A DNA stretch of 64,000 bases from Bradyrhizobium sp. ORS 375 (GTDB taxonomy: Bacteria; Pseudomonadota; Alphaproteobacteria; Rhizobiales; Xanthobacteraceae), in assembly GCF_000239775.1 (NCBI RefSeq), contig NZ_CAFI01000037.1, positions 1 through 64,000 of the forward strand. The letters run 5' to 3'. Shown in pieces: positions 44,358-52,286 of this stretch. Positions within the stretch are counted from its first letter, which is position 1; the number at the start of each line of letters is the position of its first letter. Under the pieces are notes generated by a model. That model worked only from the letters and a program-made list of their open reading frames with translations. It searched no databases and was not told the origin of the DNA. The translations under genes and the position numbers were made by a program.

Positions 44358-45146
44358 GTGCCTCTAGAAGCGGTGGAAGCACGACGTCTCTACCGTCAGG
44401 TCGCCGATCAGCTTCGCGCGCTGATCGATGGGGGAGAGTTTCCGGTCGGCAGCCGTCTGCCGACCGAGCGCGAGCTCGCCGAACAATTGCAGGTTTCTCG
44501 TCCGACCGTGCGGGAGGCGCTGATCGCCCTCGAGGTCGAAGGCAGGGTCCGCATCCGCGTCGGCTCCGGAATCTACGTCATCGAGCCGACTGCAGCCGCA
44601 TTCACCGCGTCGGCCTCCGCCATCATCGAAGGACCATTCGAACTGCTGCGCGCGCGCGAGTTCATCGAGGGCGCGATCGCGGGCGAAGCCGCGCGACTTG
44701 CGACCGCCGATGACGTCGCAGGCATCGGCGCCGCGCTTGCCGCGGTGGCCACGGGCGATCATCCAAGCGAAGCCCTGATGGCGCACGACCGCGCTTTCCA
44801 CATCGCGGTGGCCGAATGCCTCGGAAACGCAGTGCTGACGCGTGTGGTCGGCGAACTGTTCGACCAGCGGCTCAATCCTTATTTTGCGAAGCTCGCGACC
44901 TATTTCGAGAATTCGGACTCGTGGCGGACGGCGCATGCCGAGCACCAGGAAATTCTCCGGGCCATCGCGGCGCGCGATCCCGAACGCGCTCAGGCCGCGA
45001 TGCGTGATCATCTGGCGCGCTCGCAAGCCCGGTTCGCACAGAGCTTCGGTGCAGAAGCGGCCACGACGCGCGTCGGGAAAGCGGCTGATACCGAACCAAG
45101 CATTACAAAAAACAGAATCAAACCAGGGAGGAAATCCAAGTGCTGA
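44358..45146 (+). CDS. GntR-family (FadR/FCD-type) regulator
   Basis: 262 residues from GTG 44358, preceded by GGGGAGA; a start at 44295 would overlap the operator and lacks a good ribosome site. N-terminal winged helix: LYRQVADQLRALIDGGEFPV, RLPTERELAEQLQVSRPTVR and GRVRIRVGSGIYV. C-terminal FCD ligand domain: EGPFELLRAREFIEGAIAGE, AHDRAFHIAVAECLGN, and HAEHQEILRAIAARDPERAQ (Asp/His metal ligands). It probably senses a sugar acid or the substrate of the transporter that follows. Its stop overlaps the start of dctP by 7 bp. Confidence 0.9.
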   Translation: MPLEAVEARRLYRQVADQLRALIDGGEFPVGSRLPTERELAEQLQVSRPTVREALIALEVEGRVRIRVGSGIYVIEPTAAAFTASASAIIEGPFELLRAREFIEGAIAGEAARLATADDVAGIGAALAAVATGDHPSEALMAHDRAFHIAVAECLGNAVLTRVVGELFDQRLNPYFAKLATYFENSDSWRTAHAEHQEILRAIAARDPERAQAAMRDHLARSQARFAQSFGAEAATTRVGKAADTEPSITKNRIKPGRKSKC

Positions 45147-46117
45147 AGAAGATCGCCATTCTTTCCATCGCGGCCACCGCGATGCTCATCGCCGCAGGGG
45201 CCCCCGGGCAGGCTCAGACCAAGCTGAAATGGGCCCATGTCTACGAGACGTCGGAGCCGTTCCACACCGCGTCGGTCTGGGCTGCGCAGGAGATCGGCAA
45301 ACGCACCAACGGGCGCTACCAGATCGACGTCTATCCGGCCTCGCAGCTCGGCAAGGAGACCGATATCAATCAGGGCCTGTCACTCGGCTCGGTCGACATC
45401 ATCATCTCGGGCTCGAGCTTTGCCGCCAAGGCCTATCCGCCGATCGGCGTGACCTACTATCCGTATACGTTCCGCGATGCGGATCATCTGCTCGCCTACA
45501 CCAAGAGCGACGTCTTCAAGGAGCTCACCAAGGGATACGAGGACAAAAGCGGCCATCACATCGTCGCGGTCACCTATTACGGCGTGCGGCAGACCTCCTC
45601 GAACAAGCCGATCAAGTCTTGCGCCGAGATGAAGGGCCTCAAGATCCGGGTGCCGGACGTCCCCGCCTATCTTGCGATGCCGCGGGCCTGCGGTGCCAAC
45701 ACTGCGCCGATCGCCTTCGCCGAAGTCTATCTCGCGCTCCAGAACGGCACCGTGGAAGCTCAGGAAAACCCGTTGACGACGATCGAGGCCAAGAAGTTCT
45801 ACGAGGTGCAGAAATACATCGTGCTGACCGGACACATCGTCGATCACCTCAACACGGTCATCGCCGGCGGGCTCTGGAAGAAGCTCAGCGAAGAGGACCG
45901 CAAGATCTTCACTGACGTGGCGCAGGAGGCGGCGGCCAAGGCAACCGAAGAGATCAAGGCCAAGGAGGCCAAGCTGGTGACCTTCTTCAAGGACAAGGGG
46001 CTGATCGTCACGGAGGTCAACAAGGACGAGTTCCGCGACACTGTGATGAAGGCGATCAGCTTCGAGAGCTTCGATTACCGCAAGTCGGACTGGGATCGCA
46101 TCCAAGCCATCAAGTAG
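45140..46117 (+). CDS. TRAP transporter substrate-binding protein (DctP-type)
   Basis: 325 residues from GTG 45140 (GGGAGG upstream). A signal peptide (IAILSIAATAMLIAAGAPGQ, cleaved at AQA) precedes the DctP fold: LKWAHVYETSEPFHTASVWA, VYPASQLGKETDINQGLSLG, GLKIRVPDVPAYLAMPRACG and LQNGTVEAQENPLTTIEAKK. The arginine in KIRVP binds carboxylate in this family, so an organic acid substrate is likely. Coupled with the dehydrogenase at 48184, a sugar acid such as gluconate/idonate type is plausible. Confidence 0.95.
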   Translation: MLKKIAILSIAATAMLIAAGAPGQAQTKLKWAHVYETSEPFHTASVWAAQEIGKRTNGRYQIDVYPASQLGKETDINQGLSLGSVDIIISGSSFAAKAYPPIGVTYYPYTFRDADHLLAYTKSDVFKELTKGYEDKSGHHIVAVTYYGVRQTSSNKPIKSCAEMKGLKIRVPDVPAYLAMPRACGANTAPIAFAEVYLALQNGTVEAQENPLTTIEAKKFYEVQKYIVLTGHIVDHLNTVIAGGLWKKLSEEDRKIFTDVAQEAAAKATEEIKAKEAKLVTFFKDKGLIVTEVNKDEFRDTVMKAISFESFDYRKSDWDRIQAIK

Positions 46118-46121
46118 CTCC

Positions 46122-46171
46122 GCGTGAGCCTCGCCTCCGCGCCGCTTGGCGGGGAGGCGAGGCCCTCACGC
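46122..46171. repeat. Long intercistronic hairpin between dctP and dctQ
   Basis: GCGTGAG (46122-46128) pairs with CTCACGC (46165-46171) and CCTCGCCTCC with GGAGGCGAGG, with an inner CGCC/GGCG pair and a small bulge. A stem of about 20 bp directly after the binding-protein gene may reduce read-through or protect its mRNA, giving more binding protein than permease. Confidence 0.6.
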
Positions 46172-46197
46172 CCATCGTTCAGGTTCAAGGAAATTCG

Positions 46198-46776
46198 ATG
46201 TCCACGGCTGAATTGCATCGGCGGATCACGGCCGATGAAATTGCGCATACTTTCGAAGAGAGTGAGCCGGTTACGGCCGACCTCAGCCCCTATGCGGCCG
46301 AGGATTGGCTGGCGCTGGCGATCTTCTGGATCATGGCGCTCTGCGTGTTCCTCCAGTTCTTCACCCGCTACGCGCTCAACGACAGCTACGCCTGGACCGA
46401 GGAAATCGCGACGTACTGTCTGATCGCGGTGGTCTTCGTGGGATCGGCGATGTGCGTCCGGCTATCGCGGCACATTCAGGTCGATCTGCTGTTCCGCTAC
46501 CTGCCGCACCTTCCGGCGCGCGTCCTCTCCACAGCGATCGACGCCATTCGGGTCGCATTCTTCACCTACGCCATCAAGCTGGTCTGGGTCTTCATCGACG
46601 TGATCGGCGACGAGCGGATGACGACGATCAAGTTTCCCAAGAAATACGTCTACTATTTCGTGCTGCTCGGCTTCGTGCTGATGAGCCTGCGTTCGCTGCA
46701 GGTCGCCATCCAGAATTGGCGCCGCGGCTATTCGATTCTCGAGCGCCCGGGTGCGTTCGACGGCACGGAGGCCTAG
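46198..46776 (+). CDS. TRAP transporter small permease (DctQ-type)
   Basis: 192 residues with four predicted membrane helices (about 38-56, 70-90, 112-130 and 145-165). The signature includes FWIMALCVFLQFFTRYALND and the SYAWTEEIATYCLIAVVFVG block with AMCVRLSRHIQVDLL. DctQ couples the binding protein to the large permease. The N-terminal 35 residues are hydrophilic and unusual in length. It is 5 bp before the dctM gene. Confidence 0.9.
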   Translation: MSTAELHRRITADEIAHTFEESEPVTADLSPYAAEDWLALAIFWIMALCVFLQFFTRYALNDSYAWTEEIATYCLIAVVFVGSAMCVRLSRHIQVDLLFRYLPHLPARVLSTAIDAIRVAFFTYAIKLVWVFIDVIGDERMTTIKFPKKYVYYFVLLGFVLMSLRSLQVAIQNWRRGYSILERPGAFDGTEA

Positions 46777-46780
46777 GATC

Positions 46781-48187
46781 ATGCTCCTCCTGCTCGGATC
46801 GTTCCTCGTCCTGATGCTCCTCGGACTGCCGGTGGCGCTGGCGATGGCGGTGTCGTCGCTCGTCTATATTCTCGTCACCGGCATCACGCCTGATGTCACG
46901 CTGGCGCAGCGCATGATCGCCGGCGTGGAGAGCTTCCCGCTGCTGGCCGTTCCCTTCTTCATCCTGGCCGGCAACCTCATGAATATCGCGGGTGTCACCG
47001 GCCGCATCTACCGTTTTGCCGTCGCGCTGGTGGGGTGGATGCGTGGCGGCCTCGGCCATGTGAACATCGTCGGCTCCGTGATCTTCTCGGGCATGTCCGG
47101 CACGGCCATCGCGGATGCCGCCGGTCTCGGCACCATCGAGATCAAGGCGATGAAGGATCACGGCTACTCGACGGAGTTTTCCGTCGGCGTGACGGCGGCG
47201 TCCGCCACGCTCGGGCCGATCATCCCGCCATCGCTGCCGTTCGTGATCTACGGCATGATGGCGAACGTCTCGATCGGCGCGTTGTTTCTGGGCGGTGTCA
47301 TTCCGGGCGCCGTAATGACGCTGGCGATGATGGCGACGGTGGCCTATTTCGCCCACAAGAACGGCTGGGGCAGCGACTCGCCATTTTCCTGGCAGCAACT
47401 CGGCTCGGCGGCCCTCGAAATCGTTGTCGTTCTGGCGTTCCCGCTCGCCGTCTGGCTGCTTGTCCTGGCCGGCCTCTCGGTCAATCTCGCCGCGGGACTC
47501 TGCCTCGTCGTGCTGCTTGCTCTGGATTGGTATTTTGATTTCTCGGCGGTGATGGCGCTGATGGCGCCGGTGATCCTGATCGGCGGCATGACGCTGGGCT
47601 GGTTCACGCCGACCGAAGCCGCGGTTGCCGCGGTCATCTGGTCGCTGTTCCTCGGTCTGGTGCGCTATCGCACGATGAACTTTCGAACGGTGGCGAAAGC
47701 GACGTTCGACACTATCGAGACCACCGCTTCCGTGCTGTTCATCGTCACGGCCGCCTCGATCTTCGCCTGGCTCCTGACAGTGTCGCAGGCGGCGCAGATC
47801 CTGACGGACACGATGCTGGGCATTACGCACAACAAGTGGGTGTTCCTGCTGCTGGCCAACATCCTGATCCTGTTCGTCGGCTGCTTCATCGATACGATCG
47901 CAGCGATCACCATCCTGGTGCCGATCCTGCTGCCCATCGTGCTCAAGCTCGGCATCGATCCGATCCATTTCGGCCTGATCATGACGCTCAATCTGATGAT
48001 CGGCCTGTTGCATCCGCCGCTGGGGATGGTTCTGTTCGTGCTGGCGCGCGTCTCGAAACTGTCCGTCGAGCGCACGACGATGGCCATTCTGCCCTGGCTG
48101 GTACCGCTCCTGATCGCATTGATCGCGATTACCTATATCCCGGACCTCACGCTGGGGCTGCCGAAATACATGGGACTCGTAAAATGA
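46781..48187 (+). CDS. TRAP transporter large permease (DctM-type)
   Basis: 468 residues, about twelve membrane helices. Key blocks: FFILAGNLMNIAGVTGRIYR, MSGTAIADAAGLGTIEIKAM, the TAASATLGPIIPPSLPFVIY motif and GLLHPPLGMVLFVLARVSKL. DctM forms the sodium-dependent transport channel of TRAP systems. Start chosen at ATG 46781. Its stop overlaps the start of the dehydrogenase gene (ATGA at 48184-48187). Confidence 0.9.
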   Translation: MLLLLGSFLVLMLLGLPVALAMAVSSLVYILVTGITPDVTLAQRMIAGVESFPLLAVPFFILAGNLMNIAGVTGRIYRFAVALVGWMRGGLGHVNIVGSVIFSGMSGTAIADAAGLGTIEIKAMKDHGYSTEFSVGVTAASATLGPIIPPSLPFVIYGMMANVSIGALFLGGVIPGAVMTLAMMATVAYFAHKNGWGSDSPFSWQQLGSAALEIVVVLAFPLAVWLLVLAGLSVNLAAGLCLVVLLALDWYFDFSAVMALMAPVILIGGMTLGWFTPTEAAVAAVIWSLFLGLVRYRTMNFRTVAKATFDTIETTASVLFIVTAASIFAWLLTVSQAAQILTDTMLGITHNKWVFLLLANILILFVGCFIDTIAAITILVPILLPIVLKLGIDPIHFGLIMTLNLMIGLLHPPLGMVLFVLARVSKLSVERTTMAILPWLVPLLIALIAITYIPDLTLGLPKYMGLVK

Positions 48188-49233
48188 CCTCGATGAGCTT
48201 CGCCGCCACTCTGTTTGGTCCTGAGGATCTGCGCATTATCGAGCGACCTCTCGAGCCGCTGACCGAGGGCATGGTTCGGATCCGCTTCGGCGCCGGCGGC
48301 ATCTGTGGCTCCGACATGCATTACTTCCGCCACGCCCGCACCGGCGATTTCGTCGTGACGTCGCCGTTGGTGCTCGGCCACGAGATCGCTGGCGAGGTGG
48401 TGGAGATCGCGGGAGCCGCGCAGGGCGTGAAGGTCGGGGACCGGGTGGCGGTGAACCCGTCACGCTGGTGCGGGCATTGTGGGCCGTGCCGCGAGGGCCG
48501 TCTGAACCTGTGCGAGAACATCTACTTCATGGGCTCGGCCTCGAAGACTCCGCATATGGCCGGTGGCTTCGCCAGCTATTTCGAAGCCACGCCCGCGCAA
48601 TGCGTGAAGATCGCCGATCACGTCTCCTATCAGGCGGCGGCTTTGGCCGAGCCGCTGGCGGTCTGCCTGCATGCCGCGGCGCGTGCCGGCGACCTCAGGG
48701 GCAAACGGACCGTGGTGTTCGGCGCCGGTCCGATCGGGCTTCTCACGATGCTCGCGGCCCGTCGTGCGGGCGCTGCGGACCTGACGGTCGTCGATATCGC
48801 TCCAGCGCCGCTGGCGTTTGCGAGCAGGCTCGGCGCCGATCGTGTGTTCGACATCTCCGGCGGCGACGATGGTCTGAAGGCGCAGGCAGCCGTTGCCCCG
48901 TTCGACGTTGTGTTCGAAGTGTCCGGAACGGCGGCCGGACTCGCCGGAGCGATCGGTATCGTCAGGCGGGGCGGCATTGTGGTGCAGATTGGCAATCTGC
49001 CGGGCGGCCAGATTCCGACGCCGTCCAATGCGGTGATGGCCAAGGAGATCGAGCTGCGCGGCTCATTCCGCTTCAGCCTGGAGTTCATGACCGCCGTCGA
49101 GCTGATCTGCGATGGTGCGGTCGACGTGCTCGGCCTGGTCACGGCGGAGCGTCCGCTGAGTTCCGCGCCCGAGGCGCTGCGGCTGGCGCTCGACCGCTCG
49201 CAGAGCGTGAAGGTGGTTCTGACCGCGCATTGA
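48184..49233 (+). CDS. Zinc-dependent polyol / L-idonate 5-dehydrogenase-type enzyme
   Basis: 349 residues of the medium-chain zinc alcohol dehydrogenase family. Catalytic zinc site Cys in GAGGICGSDMHYF (about residue 41) and HE in PLVLGHEIAGEVVEI (about 65); structural zinc cysteines in RWCGHCGPCREGRLNLCENI (about 97-113); cofactor motif VVFGAGPIGLLTML (about 175-188). The GSDMHYFRHARTGDF segment is characteristic of L-idonate 5-dehydrogenase and related sorbitol dehydrogenases. It probably oxidises the acid or polyol imported by the TRAP system, to which it is translationally coupled. Confidence 0.85.
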   Translation: MTSMSFAATLFGPEDLRIIERPLEPLTEGMVRIRFGAGGICGSDMHYFRHARTGDFVVTSPLVLGHEIAGEVVEIAGAAQGVKVGDRVAVNPSRWCGHCGPCREGRLNLCENIYFMGSASKTPHMAGGFASYFEATPAQCVKIADHVSYQAAALAEPLAVCLHAAARAGDLRGKRTVVFGAGPIGLLTMLAARRAGAADLTVVDIAPAPLAFASRLGADRVFDISGGDDGLKAQAAVAPFDVVFEVSGTAAGLAGAIGIVRRGGIVVQIGNLPGGQIPTPSNAVMAKEIELRGSFRFSLEFMTAVELICDGAVDVLGLVTAERPLSSAPEALRLALDRSQSVKVVLTAH

Positions 49234-49265
49234 CACGCTGCCCAGAACGAGACGGAGTTTCGTCG

Positions 49266-50213
49266 TCAGCCCTTCCAGATGACCGACTGTTCGTGACGGC
49301 GGATCAGCTCGGCCAAGGCCGCGAAGCCCTTCGCGACGGAATCGGAGAACGCCGTCGCGGCCGGCGACTGCGGGCTGCCGGCGAGCCGGAGAACGCCGAG
49401 CGCGCGATCCGGGTGCGGCACGCGCAGCGGCAGCGCCGTGATCTCGCGCTCCTTGCGATAGGCGAAGACGACGCCGTGCGGGAGGATGGTGAGTGCATCG
49501 GTGCGTTTCAAATAGTTCATCGCGCTCGCCAGCGAGCCGCCGACATAGGGGACGTTGACGCCTGTGGATCCGAATGACAGCAGCAGCGCGCGCATGTCGG
49601 CCTGCAGCGGACTGTTCGGTGGCGGCGCGATCCAGGGATAGTCGAGGATCTCCGGCCCCCTCAGCTTGCGCTTCATCAGCAGCGGATGGGTGACCCGGCA
49701 GGCAACGACGTTGCGCCCGGGCAGGATCGACTGGAACTCGAGATCGTCACCGTCCAGCACATCGACCGGGCAGATCGCGAGATCGACTCGGTCAGCGCGG
49801 ATCGCGTCCTGCAGGTCCGGCATGTAACCGTAGCTCTGGATCACGCGCACGTCCGGACGGGCGTTGTGAAACTCGGCGATCAGGCCGGAGATGAGACCGT
49901 CCATGAAGAACGGCGTGCCGGCAACGCGCACGGTGCCGGCGAGGCCGTGGCGGAAATTGTCGATCAGCTCGGACGCCTTGCGGGAGGCCAGCAGCATGGC
50001 CTGGCCGTGATCGGCGAGCGCCCGGCCGAACGGGGTCGGCCGCAGCGGCCGGCGGCCTTTCACGAACAGCGGCTCGCCCAACCGCTTTTCCAGCGTAGCA
50101 AGCGTGCGGGACACGGCCGGTTGCGTCATGCCGAGCAATGCAGCGCCCTCGGTGACGCCGCCTGCGTTGATGACGGCCGCGAGCTGCACGAGGTGGCGTT
50201 CGTCGATCTTCAT
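49266..50213 (-). CDS. LysR-family transcriptional regulator
   Basis: 315 residues. N-terminal HTH: LVQLAAVINAGGVTEGAALL, GMTQPAVSRTLATLEKRLGE and PLFVKGRRPLRPTPFG; the C-terminal periplasmic-binding-like domain starts near residue 90. It is divergent from the aromatic operon, with a T-N11-A palindrome just before its ATG, the usual arrangement for LysR activators of aromatic catabolism that respond to a pathway intermediate. Confidence 0.9.
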   Translation of the reverse strand: MKIDERHLVQLAAVINAGGVTEGAALLGMTQPAVSRTLATLEKRLGEPLFVKGRRPLRPTPFGRALADHGQAMLLASRKASELIDNFRHGLAGTVRVAGTPFFMDGLISGLIAEFHNARPDVRVIQSYGYMPDLQDAIRADRVDLAICPVDVLDGDDLEFQSILPGRNVVACRVTHPLLMKRKLRGPEILDYPWIAPPPNSPLQADMRALLLSFGSTGVNVPYVGGSLASAMNYLKRTDALTILPHGVVFAYRKEREITALPLRVPHPDRALGVLRLAGSPQSPAATAFSDSVAKGFAALAELIRRHEQSVIWKG

Positions 50214-50226
50214 AGCAAATTGCTAT
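50212..50226. promoter_or_regulatory. LysR box (T-N11-A palindrome)
   Basis: ATAGCAA-A-TTGCTAT is a perfect 7-bp inverted repeat with one central base and T-N11-A geometry. It abuts the lysR start and lies 85-100 bp before the divergent dioxygenase gene, fitting the recognition site for autoregulation and activation. TATATTAT follows at about 50223. Confidence 0.7.
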
Positions 50227-50310
50227 ATTATCTCCTGCAGAAATCATCAACGCCCCGGCCGGGTCCTGCTACCGTTCTCGTAAACGGGAAATTGTCTCCG
50301 GGGAGGGACG

Positions 50311-51177
50311 ATGCGGCAGGAGCTGCCCATCGATCGCAGTGGCGAACGGCCGGGCGAGGCCATGGCGGAACGCATCACGCGGGCCGGGAACGGCCGGCTT
50401 CCTACCGGCATGATGGCGATCGTCGGCCACATTCATCAGCTCATCCGCGAGCTTCGTCCGACCAGGACCGAGTGGCGCGAGGTCATGGCGTATCTTGCGG
50501 CCGTCGGCGACGCCACGACCGACAACCGCCAGGAATGGGTGCTGCTGGCCGATCTGATCGGCGCGACCGCGCTGGTCGAGGACATCAACAGCCGCCGTCC
50601 TCCCGGAGCCACCCCGAATGCGCCACGCGGGCCATTCTATCGTGCGGACGCGCCGCGACGGGCGAATGGCGCAAACATCTGTCTCGACGGTGTCGGCGAG
50701 ACGCTCGCGGTTGCGGGCAGGGTGGTCGACCTCGACGGTCATCCGATTGCCGGCGCCGTCGTTGAGACTTGGCAGGCCAACGGGCAGGGCTTCTTCGAGA
50801 ACCAGCAGCCGGACGAGCAGCCCGACTGCAATCTCCGCGGCATCTTCACGGCCGATTCCAACGGCGCGTTCGACTATCTCACCGTGAAGCCGGCGAGCTA
50901 CGCGGTGCCCATCGACGGTCCCGCGGGCCGGCTGCTCGGCCAGCTTGGTTGTTCGCTGCGGCGCCCCGCCAGCATCCACTTCATCATCTCGGCCGACGGC
51001 TTCGAGCCGATCACGACGCAGCTGTTCGATCGCGCCGACGCCACCGAAGATGCGTTGCATTGCGTGAAGCCCAGCCTGCTCGCCGACCTCAAGCCGACCC
51101 GGCGCAAGGACGTACCCTGGAGCCTCGCCTTCACCTTCGTGATGGCGCGCGCGCCGAAGACGCGGAGCATGACATGA
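50311..51177 (+). CDS. Intradiol dioxygenase-like protein with altered iron site
   Basis: 288 residues of the catechol/hydroxyquinol 1,2-dioxygenase family. N-terminal helical linker domain: TEWREVMAYLAAVGDATTDN, then RQEWVLLADLIGATALVEDI. Metal-ligand Tyr in GPFYRADAP (about 113) and SYAVPIDGP (about 197). The HxH pair expected in RPAHxHFII is here RPASIHFIISADGF (codon AGC), so the first His is Ser; the second is kept. The neighbouring paralogue at 58747 has HLH. The protein may be inactive, regulatory, or use a changed ligand set. It starts the operon. Confidence 0.85.
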   Translation: MRQELPIDRSGERPGEAMAERITRAGNGRLPTGMMAIVGHIHQLIRELRPTRTEWREVMAYLAAVGDATTDNRQEWVLLADLIGATALVEDINSRRPPGATPNAPRGPFYRADAPRRANGANICLDGVGETLAVAGRVVDLDGHPIAGAVVETWQANGQGFFENQQPDEQPDCNLRGIFTADSNGAFDYLTVKPASYAVPIDGPAGRLLGQLGCSLRRPASIHFIISADGFEPITTQLFDRADATEDALHCVKPSLLADLKPTRRKDVPWSLAFTFVMARAPKTRSMT

Positions 51178-52244
51178 CCAGCACACGCGCCTTCGTCTTC
51201 CCAGGCATTCGCTCGCGCGTCGTGTTCGGCGCGGGCACTCTGTCCCAGCTTGGAGCCGAGATGGAGCGGCTGGGTCGCAAGCGCGCGCTGCTGCTGGCGA
51301 CGCCGCAGCAGCGCAGCGACATCGATGCGCTGGCTGACCGGCTTGGCAGCGCCACGGCTGGCGTCTTCGCCGGCGCTGTGATGCACACGCCGGTCGACGT
51401 CACGCGCGCGGCTGTTGTGGCCTACGAGCAGAGTGGGGCGGATTGCGTGATCGCGCTCGGCGGCGGCTCGTCGATCGGACTCGGCAAGGCGATTGCGCTG
51501 CGCACCGGCGCCGATCAGATCGCGATTCCGACCACCTATGCCGGCTCCGAGATGACCGACATCCTCGGTGAGACCAGCGGTGGTGAGAAGAGCACGCGGC
51601 GCGATCCCGCGATTCTGCCGGAGACGGTGATCTACGACGTCGATCTGTCGCTGACCCTGCCGAAGGACATGACGGTCTCGTCCGGGCTGAATGCGATCGC
51701 GCACGCCGCCGAAGCGCTCTACGCGCCGGATCGCAATCCGATCCTGTCGCTGATGGCGGCCGATGCGATCGGAGCGTTCGCGAACGCGCTGCCTGCCGTC
51801 ATCGCGAACCCCACTGACGAGAGCGCGCGTGCCGATGCGCTCTATGGCGCATGGCTTTGCGGCGCAACGCTCGGCGGCGCCTCGATGGCGCTGCATCACA
51901 AGCTCTGCCACACGCTGGGCGGCAGCTTCGACACGCCGCATGCACAGACCCATGCGATCCTGCTGCCGCACACGATCGGCTTCAATGCCGCGGTTGCCGC
52001 CGATCTGCTGGCGCCGGTGTCGCTTGCGCTCGGCGGCGCGACGCCAGGCAAGGCGCTGCATCGCTTCGCCGTGCAACTCGGCGCGCCGACGCGGCTGAAG
52101 GATCTCGGACTGACCGAGCCTGATCTCGACCAGGCGGCGGCGATCGCGGTGAAGAACCCCTATTCCAATCCGCGGCCGTTCAGCCAGGCCGACATCCGCG
52201 CGCTGCTGCAGGACGCCTGGGCAGGCACAGAACCACCGCTTTAG
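51174..52244 (+). CDS. Maleylacetate reductase
   Basis: 356 residues of the iron-containing alcohol dehydrogenase superfamily. Cofactor region ALGGGSSIGLGKAIALR (about 95-111), IAIPTTYAGSEMTDILGETS (about 118-137), and metal-ligand histidines in NAIAHAAEALYAPDRNP (about 170) and LHHKLCHTLGGSFDTPHAQT (about 240-260). The TYAGSEMT motif is typical of maleylacetate reductases, which reduce maleylacetate to 3-oxoadipate. The ATG overlaps the dioxygenase stop (ATGA). Confidence 0.9.
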   Translation: MTSTRAFVFPGIRSRVVFGAGTLSQLGAEMERLGRKRALLLATPQQRSDIDALADRLGSATAGVFAGAVMHTPVDVTRAAVVAYEQSGADCVIALGGGSSIGLGKAIALRTGADQIAIPTTYAGSEMTDILGETSGGEKSTRRDPAILPETVIYDVDLSLTLPKDMTVSSGLNAIAHAAEALYAPDRNPILSLMAADAIGAFANALPAVIANPTDESARADALYGAWLCGATLGGASMALHHKLCHTLGGSFDTPHAQTHAILLPHTIGFNAAVAADLLAPVSLALGGATPGKALHRFAVQLGAPTRLKDLGLTEPDLDQAAAIAVKNPYSNPRPFSQADIRALLQDAWAGTEPPL

Positions 52245-52286
52245 ATCGATCGTTACGTAAGAAATAAAACAGGGAGGAAACGACAC

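Noticed and set aside
46628-48013. Long reverse open frame opposite dctM
   Set aside because: Composition dominated by Asp, Arg, His and Gln, as expected from the antisense of a membrane protein; no homology features.
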